Part shown: piece by piece, positions 1 to 5,861 of the stretch | Position numbering within the stretch: position 1 is the first letter of the stretch | Layout of the letters: the number at the start of each line of letters is the position of its first letter | The notes under the pieces: model-generated | What the model was told of the DNA's origin: nothing | The model's database searches: none | Seen by the model: the letters and a program-made list of their open reading frames with translations, nothing else | Translations under genes and position numbers: made by a program | Assembly (NCBI GenBank): GCA_903925445.1 | Contig: CAIYFE010000117.1 | Coordinates: 1 to 6,545, forward strand | Direction: 5' to 3' | Source of the DNA: an uncultured Burkholderiales bacterium | Lineage (GTDB): Bacteria; Pseudomonadota; Gammaproteobacteria; Burkholderiales; Burkholderiaceae_C | DNA: 6,545 nt

Positions 1-1
1 C

Positions 2-805
2 GGCATGGACCCCGAATACACCGTGATGGGCCGCGTGGCGCGTCGCATTTGGGCCGTGGCCATGAAAGAAAAATACGGCGCCAACGAGCGCTCACAAAAA
101 CTCAAATATCACATTCAGACTTCTGGCCGTTCGTTGCACGCGCAAGAAATTCAATTCAACGACATTCGCACCACCTTGCAGGCGCTGATTGCGATTTACG
201 ACAACTGCAACAGCTTGCACACCAACGCGTTTGACGAAGCCATCACCACGCCCACCGAAGACAGCGTGCGCCGAGCCATGGCGATTCAGCTCATCATCAA
301 CCGTGAATGGGGTTTGGCGAAAAACGAAAATCCCAACCAAGGCGCGTTCATCATCGAAGAACTCACCGAATTGGTCGAAGAAGCGGTGCTGGCGGAGTTT
401 GAAAAAATCTCCGAGCGCGGCGGTGTGTTGGGCGCGATGGAAACGGGCTACCAACGCGGGAAAATCCAAGACGAGTCGATGACTTACGAAATGCTCAAAC
501 ACACCGGCGAGCTGCCCATCATTGGCGTGAACACCTTTCGCAACCCCAAAGGCGACGAAGTGGTGCAAGCCCTCGAATTGGCGCGCTCAACCGAAGAAGA
601 AAAACAATCGCAGCTGCAACGCTTGCAAGACTTCCACCAACGCCATGCGGTGCAAGCCGCTGTGCAACTCCAACGCTTGCAGCAAGCCGTGATCGACAAC
701 ACCAATGTGTTTGAAGTCATGATGGACGCAGTGCGCGTGTGTTCGTTGGGGCAAATCACCCACGCTTTGTTTGAGGTGGGTGGCCAATACCGCCGCAACA
801 TGTAA
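2..805 (+). CDS. icmF: Fused isobutyryl-CoA mutase IcmF, C-terminal fragment (5' end outside window)
   Basis: This is the last 267 codons of an adenosylcobalamin-dependent acyl-CoA mutase; the frame is open through the left edge, so the ATG at 5 is internal. IcmF interconverts isobutyryl-CoA and n-butyryl-CoA in the cytoplasm, and some members also act on isovaleryl/pivalyl-CoA. The family is about 1,090 residues: B12-binding domain, MeaB-like GTPase chaperone, then the mutase barrel. Only the end of the barrel and the C-terminal tail are here. Counting the ATG at 5 as residue 1, the mutase signature HIQTSGRSLHAQE is at 36-48. DNCNSLHTNAFDEAITTP is at 66-83; methylmalonyl-CoA mutases typically have a TQSLHTN version, so this favours IcmF. 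A Gln/Leu-rich, probably helical segment (about 197-230) precedes the end, as in IcmF. The B12 and GTPase domains cannot be checked. amn starts 8 bases after the stop, suggesting co-transcription. Confidence 0.93.
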   Translation, partial: GMDPEYTVMGRVARRIWAVAMKEKYGANERSQKLKYHIQTSGRSLHAQEIQFNDIRTTLQALIAIYDNCNSLHTNAFDEAITTPTEDSVRRAMAIQLIINREWGLAKNENPNQGAFIIEELTELVEEAVLAEFEKISERGGVLGAMETGYQRGKIQDESMTYEMLKHTGELPIIGVNTFRNPKGDEVVQALELARSTEEEKQSQLQRLQDFHQRHAVQAAVQLQRLQQAVIDNTNVFEVMMDAVRVCSLGQITHALFEVGGQYRRNM

Positions 806-813
806 TCGGTAAG

Positions 814-2316
814 ATGGCGGACATGAGCATCCGCCCTCCCTTCATCGCCCCCACCCGCCACACCGACCCAGACAGCGCTTTGGCGCAGGTTCAATTGCTG
901 TACCAAACCAGTCTGGATCATTTGCGCCAAGCCATGCGTCGATTTGTCGATGGCGAAAACTTCACGCAACGGGTGCGTGCTTATTACCCGTTTGTGCGCG
1001 TTCACACGCTCAGCAGCGTACCCAAACTCGTCAGCGACAGCGCACAACTGAGTTATGGTTTTGTTGCGGGCCCGGGTCGATTTGAAGCCACGCTGACGCG
1101 CCCCGATTTGTTTGCCGCCTACTTGCATGAGCAATTTCGCCTGCTGTTGCAAAACCACGGCGGCGAGCTGGAAGTGGGCATCAGCAACCAACCCATTCCG
1201 GTGCATTTTTCGTTTGCCGACAACGACCACATCGAAGGCGAGATGAGCGCCGAGCGCCGTCAACTCATGCGCGAAGTGTTTGATCTGCCCGATTTGACCG
1301 CGATGGACGACAGCATCGCCAATGGCACCTACCAAGCCGAACCCGCAGCGGCACAACCTTTGTCGCTTTTTACCGCCGCGCGGGTGGACTACTCGCTGCA
1401 ACGACTGCGCCATTACAGCGGCACCAGCCCAGAGCATTTTCAAAACTACGTGTTGTTCACCAACTACCAGTTCTACATCGACGAATTTGTGCGCTTGGGA
1501 CACGAAGCCATGCAAAACCCCAACAGCGATTACATCGCGTTTGTGGAGCCGGGCAACGTCATCACGCGCCGCGTGGGACTGGACGCGCAGGCAATCGACG
1601 CCTTGGGCAAAGCGCCCCCTCGTTTGCCCCAAATGCCGGCTTACCACTTGGTGCGCGCCGATCACAGTGGCATCACCATGGTCAACATTGGGGTGGGACC
1701 CGCCAATGCCAAAAACATCACCGATCACGTGGCCGTGCTTCGCCCGCATGCGTGGCTGATGTTGGGACACTGCGCGGGCTTGCGCAACACCCAACAATTG
1801 GGCGACTACGTGTTGGCGCATGGCTATGTGCGAGAAGATCACGTGCTGGACGAAGAACTCCCGCTGTGGGTGCCCATTCCCGCGCTGGCCGAAGTTCAAC
1901 TTGCCTTAGAGCAAGCCGTGGCCGATGTGACGCAATGCCAAGGCGCCGAACTCAAACGCATCATGCGCACCGGCACCGTGGCCAGCACCGACAACCGCAA
2001 CTGGGAACTGCTGCCAGACAACACCCCGCAACGGCGATTCAGCCAAAGCCGCGCTGTGGCGCTCGACATGGAAAGCGCCACCATCGCCGCCAACGGATTT
2101 CGATTCCGCGTGCCCTACGGCACCTTGCTGTGCGTGAGCGACAAACCGCTGCACGGCGAAATCAAACTGCCCGGCATGGCCAACCACTTCTACCGCGAAC
2201 GTGTGGATCAACATTTGCGCATAGGCATGCGCACGGTGGAATTGCTGCGCGCACAAGGTCCAGCCAAACTGCACAGCCGCAAACTACGCAGCTTTGCAGA
2301 AGTTGCCTTTCAATGA
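814..2316 (+). CDS. amn: AMP nucleosidase
   Basis: Cytoplasmic purine-salvage enzyme that hydrolyses AMP to adenine and ribose 5-phosphate, helping to control AMP and adenylate levels. At 500 residues it is close to the usual length (E. coli Amn is 484). An N-terminal AMN-specific domain covers about residues 20-180, including a YYPFVRVHT segment at 57-65. The nucleoside-phosphorylase-type catalytic domain follows at about 285-480. It carries NIGVGPANAKNITDHVAVLR (291-310), LGHCAGLR (317-324), ALDMESATIAANG (416-428) and the SDKPLHGEIK motif (442-451). Asp443 of that motif probably corresponds to the catalytic Asp of E. coli Amn. The start is uncertain: ATG 814 and ATG 823 (residue 4) are both in frame and neither has a good Shine-Dalgarno. 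Only a GGTAAG lies directly against the first. The gene follows icmF by 8 bases and overlaps the end of psd on the other strand by 7 bases. Confidence 0.95.
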   Translation: MADMSIRPPFIAPTRHTDPDSALAQVQLLYQTSLDHLRQAMRRFVDGENFTQRVRAYYPFVRVHTLSSVPKLVSDSAQLSYGFVAGPGRFEATLTRPDLFAAYLHEQFRLLLQNHGGELEVGISNQPIPVHFSFADNDHIEGEMSAERRQLMREVFDLPDLTAMDDSIANGTYQAEPAAAQPLSLFTAARVDYSLQRLRHYSGTSPEHFQNYVLFTNYQFYIDEFVRLGHEAMQNPNSDYIAFVEPGNVITRRVGLDAQAIDALGKAPPRLPQMPAYHLVRADHSGITMVNIGVGPANAKNITDHVAVLRPHAWLMLGHCAGLRNTQQLGDYVLAHGYVREDHVLDEELPLWVPIPALAEVQLALEQAVADVTQCQGAELKRIMRTGTVASTDNRNWELLPDNTPQRRFSQSRAVALDMESATIAANGFRFRVPYGTLLCVSDKPLHGEIKLPGMANHFYRERVDQHLRIGMRTVELLRAQGPAKLHSRKLRSFAEVAFQ

Positions 2317-3185
2317 ACCGCGGGCGCTGAATCGCCCATTTTTTCGCCCAAGCGCACCGTTTGTCCCGCCGACCATTGCCCAGACAAATGCACCGTGTCT
2401 TTGGGCCACAACAGCACCACGGTAGAGCCGAGTAAAAAACGCCCCATCTCTTGGCCTTGTGCCAAGTCGATGGACGCATCGTCATACCGCCACTCGCGCA
2501 CCGTGGCTGTGCGGGGTGGGTTGACCACGCCGTGCCACGTGGTCGCCATGCTGCCCACAATCGTCGCGCCAACCAACACCATCACAAACTGCTTGGGCGT
2601 TGCCGCGCTAGTCTGCGGCATGTCAAACACGCAAACCACGCGCTCATTGCGCGCAAACAAACCCGGCACGCCTCGCGCCGTGGCGGGATTGACCGAAAAC
2701 AAATCGCCTGGCACGTGCACCATGCGGCGTAAACGTCCCGCGCGGGGCATGTGAATGCGGTGGTAATCCTTGGGGCTGAGGTAAATCGTGGCGAACTCGC
2801 CATCTTCGAATTGCGCGGCCAACGCTGCATCGCCCCCGACCAGCGCTTGGGTAGAGTAGCTGTGCCCTTTGGCTTGAAACACTTGGTGGCCTTGAATGCG
2901 CCCCAATTTACTGATCGCGCCATCCACGGGACACACCCAATCGGCTTGCGCCAATGGGCGCGCACCTTCGCGCAAGGCGCGGGTAAAAAACGCGTTGAAG
3001 GTCTCGTATTCACGAATATCGGGCTGCGCTGCCTCTTGCATGTTGACTTTGTAGCGGCGCACAAAATCTCGGATCAGGGCTTGCGTCCAGGCGCCGCCTT
3101 TGGCGTTGGCCATGCGTCCTGCCAACTCGGTCATGGCAAGCTTTGGCAAAAGATATTGCAAAAGCACAAATAGTTTGTCTGTCAT
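2310..3185 (-). CDS. psd: Phosphatidylserine decarboxylase proenzyme
   Basis: Converts phosphatidylserine to phosphatidylethanolamine at the inner membrane, the last step of PE synthesis. The 291-residue proenzyme should self-cleave in its LGST motif (252-255), between Gly253 and Ser254. That yields a beta chain (1-253) and a short alpha chain whose N-terminal Ser becomes the pyruvoyl cofactor. The residues known in E. coli Psd as the Asp/His/Ser triad are present: Asp88 in CPVDGA, His145 in YHRIHMP and Ser254. Other family segments are NAFFTRALREGARP (64-77), PGDLFSVN (159-166) and GATIVGSM (206-213). The start is the ATG at 3185, giving the family-typical MTDKLFVLLQYLLPK N-terminus. The frame stays open upstream to 3623, but that part is antisense to the ABC ATPase gene and resembles nothing. 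No Shine-Dalgarno is visible. The gene is convergent with amn (7-base overlap) and divergent from the ABC pair. Confidence 0.96.
   Translation of the reverse strand: MTDKLFVLLQYLLPKLAMTELAGRMANAKGGAWTQALIRDFVRRYKVNMQEAAQPDIREYETFNAFFTRALREGARPLAQADWVCPVDGAISKLGRIQGHQVFQAKGHSYSTQALVGGDAALAAQFEDGEFATIYLSPKDYHRIHMPRAGRLRRMVHVPGDLFSVNPATARGVPGLFARNERVVCVFDMPQTSAATPKQFVMVLVGATIVGSMATTWHGVVNPPRTATVREWRYDDASIDLAQGQEMGRFLLGSTVVLLWPKDTVHLSGQWSAGQTVRLGEKMGDSAPAVH
2322..2344 (+). terminator. Probable intrinsic terminator of amn, inside the psd 3' end
   Basis: Six bases after the amn stop codon, GGGCG (2322-2326) and CGCCC (2333-2337) form an all-GC 5-bp stem with a 6-base loop. An A and then six Ts (2339-2344) follow. 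This is the expected shape for Rho-independent termination of the plus-strand transcript, although the stem is short. On the minus strand the same bases encode the last residues of Psd. I see no T-run on the minus-strand side, so it should act only on amn transcripts. Confidence 0.6.
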
Positions 3186-3218
3186 CTGGCCGATTTTAGA
3201 GGCGGGCAAAATGGGGGC
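3186..3218. promoter_or_regulatory. 33-base divergent intergenic region between psd and the ABC exporter genes
   Basis: Two start codons face away from each other across 33 bases, so at least one promoter must extend into the opposite gene. On the minus strand, TAAAAT (complement of 3193-3198) matches the -10 consensus at 5 of 6 positions. It would start transcription about one base before the psd ATG, implying an almost leaderless psd mRNA, but I see no matching -35. On the plus strand I find no convincing promoter. The GGGGG at 3213-3217 is too close to the ATG at 3219 to be a normal ribosome binding site. The promoter assignment is inference. Confidence 0.3.
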
Positions 3219-4139
3219 ATGAACCCACTTTTTGAATGCCACCACCTGATCAAACGCTACGGCGAGGCCACCGTGGTCAACGATGTGTCTTTCCAAATCG
3301 CACCCGGCGAATGTTTGGGCGTGATTGGCCCCAACGGCGCAGGCAAAACCACCACCTTGCGCATGTGTTTGGGCTTGTCTGCCCCCGATGGCGGCAGCAT
3401 TCAAGCCTTTGGTTTGAGCATGCCGCAAGACGCGATGGCCATCAAATCGCGCGTGGGCGTGGTCAGCCAATTTGACACACTTGACCCCGATTTCACTTGC
3501 GCAGAAAACCTCATGGTGTTTGGCCGCTACTTTGGCCTCAAAAAAGCCGACATCCAAGCGCGCATTGCGCAACTGCTTGAATTTGCCGCGCTCACCCACA
3601 AAGCCGATGCCAAACCGGGTCAACTTTCGGGCGGCATGAAGCGGCGCTTGAGTTTGGCGCGTGCGCTCATCAACAACCCCGACTTGTTGCTGCTGGACGA
3701 GCCCACAACGGGTCTAGACCCGCAAGCGCGGCATTTGATGTGGGAGCGATTGCAGCAACTCTTGCAACAAGGCAAATCTATTTTGCTGACCACGCACTTC
3801 ATGGACGAAGCCGAGCGCTTGTGCGATCGCTTGTTGGTGCTCGATCACGGCCAAAAAATTGCAGAAGGCACACCGCGCGATTTGATCTCGCAACACCTCG
3901 AACCCGATGTGGTTGAAGTGTTTGGCAACGACGCGCTGGCTTTGGTCAACAGCCCGTTGGCCAGTTTGGCGCAGCGGGTCGAAACCAGCGGCGAAACCGT
4001 TTTCTTCTACACCCAACAAGCCGCGCCACTGCTGCAAGCGCTGAATGCGCACACCGGCTTGCGCACCTTGCATCGCCCTGCCAACTTAGAGGATTTGTTC
4101 CTCAAACTCACCGGACGTCAGATCCGCGAAGAAGGTTAA
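3219..4139 (+). CDS. ABC exporter ATP-binding protein, NodI/DrrA-like
   Basis: Cytoplasmic ATPase subunit of an ABC-2 type exporter, 306 residues. The nucleotide-binding domain (about 5-225) is complete: Walker A GPNGAGKTT at 37-45 (Lys43), Q-loop Gln84 in VVSQFD, signature LSGGM at 136-140, Walker B LLLLDE at 156-161 with catalytic Glu161, D-loop GLD at 165-167, and H-loop His193. A C-terminal extension of about 80 residues follows, as in NodI and DrrA-type ATPases. The NodI resemblance comes from the overall sequence, length and the adjacent NodJ-like permease. In rhizobia NodIJ exports lipochitooligosaccharide Nod factors, but Burkholderiales carry relatives outside any symbiosis, so the substrate here is unknown. 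The permease gene starts 2 bases after the stop. Shine-Dalgarno support for the start is poor, but the protein N-terminus fits the family. Confidence 0.93.
   Translation: MNPLFECHHLIKRYGEATVVNDVSFQIAPGECLGVIGPNGAGKTTTLRMCLGLSAPDGGSIQAFGLSMPQDAMAIKSRVGVVSQFDTLDPDFTCAENLMVFGRYFGLKKADIQARIAQLLEFAALTHKADAKPGQLSGGMKRRLSLARALINNPDLLLLDEPTTGLDPQARHLMWERLQQLLQQGKSILLTTHFMDEAERLCDRLLVLDHGQKIAEGTPRDLISQHLEPDVVEVFGNDALALVNSPLASLAQRVETSGETVFFYTQQAAPLLQALNAHTGLRTLHRPANLEDLFLKLTGRQIREEG
4132..4135 (+). promoter_or_regulatory. Ribosome binding site of the permease gene within the end of the ATPase gene
   Basis: AAGG, part of a purine-rich GAAGAAGG run, ends six bases before the ATG at 4142. It overlaps the last codons of the ATPase gene. 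This placement supports the ATG as the permease start and suggests translational coupling of the two ABC subunits. Confidence 0.6.
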
Positions 4140-4141
4140 CC

Positions 4142-4915
4142 ATGCACAACGCTTTTCGATTTTGGCCCGTCTTTTTGCGCAACTTGTTGGTGTGGCGCAA
4201 ATTGGCCATTCCCAGCTTGGTGGCCAACATTGCCGAACCCCTCATGTGGTTGGTGGCCTTTGGCTACGGCTTGGGTGCGTTGGTGGGCGAGGTCACACTG
4301 GACGGACAAAAAATTTCCTACATCTTGTTTTTAGCCAGCGGCTCGATTTGCATGAGTGCCATGAATGCCGCCACCTTTGAAGCGCTGTACTCGGCTTTTT
4401 CGCGCATGCATGTGCAAAAAACATGGGACGGCATCTTGAATGCGCCCATGCGCTTGGACGATGTGCTGCTGGCCGAAATGCTGTGGGCGGCTTTCAAATC
4501 GGTGTTCACCATCACCGCCATCTTGGGCGTGATGATGGCGCTGGGCATCACCCACACTTGGAAGTTGCTGGCCGCTTGGCCCATTTTGCTGTGCGTGGGC
4601 ATTACTTTCAGCTGCTTGGCTTTGATATTCAACGCGCTGGCCAAGGGCTACGATTTTTTCACCTACTACTTCACGCTGTTTTTAACGCCCATGATGTTTT
4701 TAAGCGGCGTGTTTTTTCCGCGCGAACAACTGCCCGCCTTGGTGCGCGACATCTCGGCATGGCTACCGCTGACCCAAGCCATCGCCTTGGTGCGTCCTTT
4801 GTTTTTAGACCAATGGCCACAAGAAGCCGCCCTGCACTTGGGCGTGCTCGCGGTATACGCGGGCGTGGCGTGGATGATTGCGCTCAGGTTGACTCAGCGG
4901 CGGTTCAAGAGTTGA
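4142..4915 (+). CDS. ABC-2 type exporter permease, NodJ-like
   Basis: Inner-membrane subunit of the exporter formed with the preceding ATPase; 257 residues, close to NodJ (about 260). By eye there are six hydrophobic segments, near residues 24-48, 59-80, 114-135, 142-164, 174-192 and 232-250, as expected for ABC-2 permeases. The conserved ABC-2 region lies at about 180-220: FLTPMMFLSGVFFPREQLP (180-198), then a P-L-T-Q-A sequence (209-213) before the last helix. The short N-terminal stretch is basic and probably cytoplasmic, and the C-terminus ends in a basic TQRRFKS tail. The gene starts 2 bases after the ATPase stop, so the pair is almost surely one transcript. The transported substrate cannot be read from the sequence; lipid-linked saccharides and small hydrophobic compounds are known substrates of relatives. 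I see no intrinsic terminator directly after the stop. Confidence 0.92.
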   Translation: MHNAFRFWPVFLRNLLVWRKLAIPSLVANIAEPLMWLVAFGYGLGALVGEVTLDGQKISYILFLASGSICMSAMNAATFEALYSAFSRMHVQKTWDGILNAPMRLDDVLLAEMLWAAFKSVFTITAILGVMMALGITHTWKLLAAWPILLCVGITFSCLALIFNALAKGYDFFTYYFTLFLTPMMFLSGVFFPREQLPALVRDISAWLPLTQAIALVRPLFLDQWPQEAALHLGVLAVYAGVAWMIALRLTQRRFKS

Positions 4916-5012
4916 GGCGGTGCTAAGTAGGCAATTGCGAAATACCAAAAAATCAAAAGCTGCGCCGCTAACATAGAGGCTTTGACATCCAACCTGCGAG
5001 GAGAACATTCAC
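4916..5012 (+). promoter_or_regulatory. 97-base AT-rich intergenic region, probable hbd promoter and leader
   Basis: This is the largest gap in the window and the most AT-rich patch, notably 4933-4957. A weak -10 candidate TAACAT (4969-4974, 4 of 6 consensus) would give a leader of about 32 bases ahead of the hbd ATG. I see no -35 at the right distance. An 8-base palindrome GCAATTGC (4931-4938) could be an operator half or chance. No T-rich terminator is seen for the upstream permease gene, so read-through into hbd is possible. The promoter position is inference. Confidence 0.3.
4998..5005 (+). promoter_or_regulatory. Strong ribosome binding site of hbd
   Basis: GAGGAGAA contains the core AGGAG (4999-5003), with nine bases before the ATG at 5013. 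It is the best Shine-Dalgarno in the window and fixes the hbd start. It contrasts with amn, psd and the ATPase gene, which lack a clear one. Confidence 0.88.
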
Positions 5013-5861
5013 ATGAGCATTCAAACGGTCGGCATCATCGGTGCCGGAACAATGGGCAACGGCATTGCACAAGCGTGCGCGGTGGCGGGCGTGAACGTGG
5101 TGATGGTGGATATTTCTGAGGCAGCGGTTGCCAAAGGTTTGTCCACGGTGGCGAGCAGTTTGGATCGGTTGATCAAGAAAGAAAAAATCACCGAAGCCTA
5201 CAAAGTCGCGGCCTTGTCGCGCATCCAAGGCAGCACGCGCTACGACGACCTCAAATCTGCGCAATTGGTGATTGAAGCGGCCACCGAAAACTTTGACTTG
5301 AAGGTCAAAATCTTGAAGCAAGTGGACGCGCTGTTGGATGCGTCGGTCATTGTGGCGTCTAACACTTCTTCTATTTCTATCACCAAGTTGGCAGCGGTCA
5401 CTTCGCGTGCCGATCGTTTCATTGGCATGCACTTTTTCAATCCCGTGCCCATGATGGCCTTGGTCGAAATCATCCGCGGCCTGCAAACCTCCGACGACAC
5501 GCACGACCAAGTGCACGACTTGGCGACGCGTTTGGGCAAGAGCCCCATCACGGTCAAAAACGCACCTGGGTTTGTGGTCAACCGCATTTTGGTGCCCATG
5601 ATCAATGAGGCGTTTTTTGTGTTGGCCGAAGGTTTGGCCACGCCAGAAGACATCGATGCAGGCATGAAGCTGGGCTGCAACCAACCCATTGGCCCACTGG
5701 CTTTGGCCGACATGATTGGCCTGGATGTGTGCTTGGCCGTGATGGAGGTGTATTTGAGCGAGTTTGGCGATAGCAAATACCGCCCCTGCCCGCTGCTCAA
5801 AGAAATGGTGGCTGCAGGCCGCCTAGGCCGTAAAACCGGCCACGGCGTTTACAGCTACTAA
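5013..5861 (+). CDS. hbd: 3-hydroxybutyryl-CoA dehydrogenase
   Basis: NAD(P)-dependent oxidoreductase interconverting 3-hydroxybutyryl-CoA and acetoacetyl-CoA in the cytoplasm. It serves short-chain fatty acid or butyrate metabolism and possibly polyhydroxybutyrate or aromatic-acid routes. At 282 residues it is the full length of the stand-alone family (Hbd/PaaH type, without a fused crotonase). The Rossmann motif GAGTMG has its glycines at 10, 12 and 15, and Asp33 closes the second strand, which favours NAD over NADP. The catalytic set aligns by spacing with human HAD: Ser119, His140 (GMHFFNP), Glu152 and Asn190. The C-terminal domain has the family segments NAPGFVVNRIL (183-193) and GPLALADMIGLD (227-238), and ends in RKTGHGVYSY. 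The start is fixed by a strong ribosome binding site. The paralogue role (butyrate, phenylacetate or PHB) cannot be decided from context. Its stop overlaps the end of the opposing gene by 4 bases. Confidence 0.95.
   Translation: MSIQTVGIIGAGTMGNGIAQACAVAGVNVVMVDISEAAVAKGLSTVASSLDRLIKKEKITEAYKVAALSRIQGSTRYDDLKSAQLVIEAATENFDLKVKILKQVDALLDASVIVASNTSSISITKLAAVTSRADRFIGMHFFNPVPMMALVEIIRGLQTSDDTHDQVHDLATRLGKSPITVKNAPGFVVNRILVPMINEAFFVLAEGLATPEDIDAGMKLGCNQPIGPLALADMIGLDVCLAVMEVYLSEFGDSKYRPCPLLKEMVAAGRLGRKTGHGVYSY

Noticed and set aside
5..7. ATG at position 5 as the start of a 266-residue protein
   Set aside because: The preceding codon (GGC) fits the IcmF family sequence, and the protein lacks its first three quarters; the gene continues to the left.
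484..1899. Open minus-strand frame of 471 codons antisense to icmF and amn
   Set aside because: It covers two well-recognised plus-strand genes, its translation is rich in His, Gln, Val and Arg as expected from mirrored codon bias, and it resembles no family I know.
1752..2330. 192-codon plus-strand frame inside amn
   Set aside because: Arg/His-rich out-of-frame shadow of amn, without a plausible ribosome binding site or recognisable domain.
3186..3623. 146-codon upstream extension of the psd frame
   Set aside because: It is antisense to the ABC ATPase gene and lacks family resemblance; known Psd N-termini match the ATG at 3185.
4423..4926. 167-codon plus-strand frame inside the permease gene
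   Set aside because: The permease frame gives clear membrane segments and ABC-2 motifs; this frame is an Arg/His/Gly-rich shadow.
4896..4969. 7-base inverted repeat AGCGGCG / CGCCGCT spanning the end of the permease gene and the following gap
   Set aside because: The arms are 60 bases apart, GC-rich and short, with no T-run after; this is expected by chance in such DNA.
4982..4987. Perfect -35 hexamer TTGACA just before the hbd ribosome binding site
   Set aside because: A -10 at normal spacing would fall at about 5005-5010, where no good hexamer exists, and transcription would begin at or beyond the start codon.
5826..5841. GGCCG/CGGCC hairpin near the hbd 3' end
   Set aside because: There is no T-run on either strand after it and it lies in conserved coding sequence (Gly-Arg-Lys-Thr-Gly), so it does not look like a terminator.
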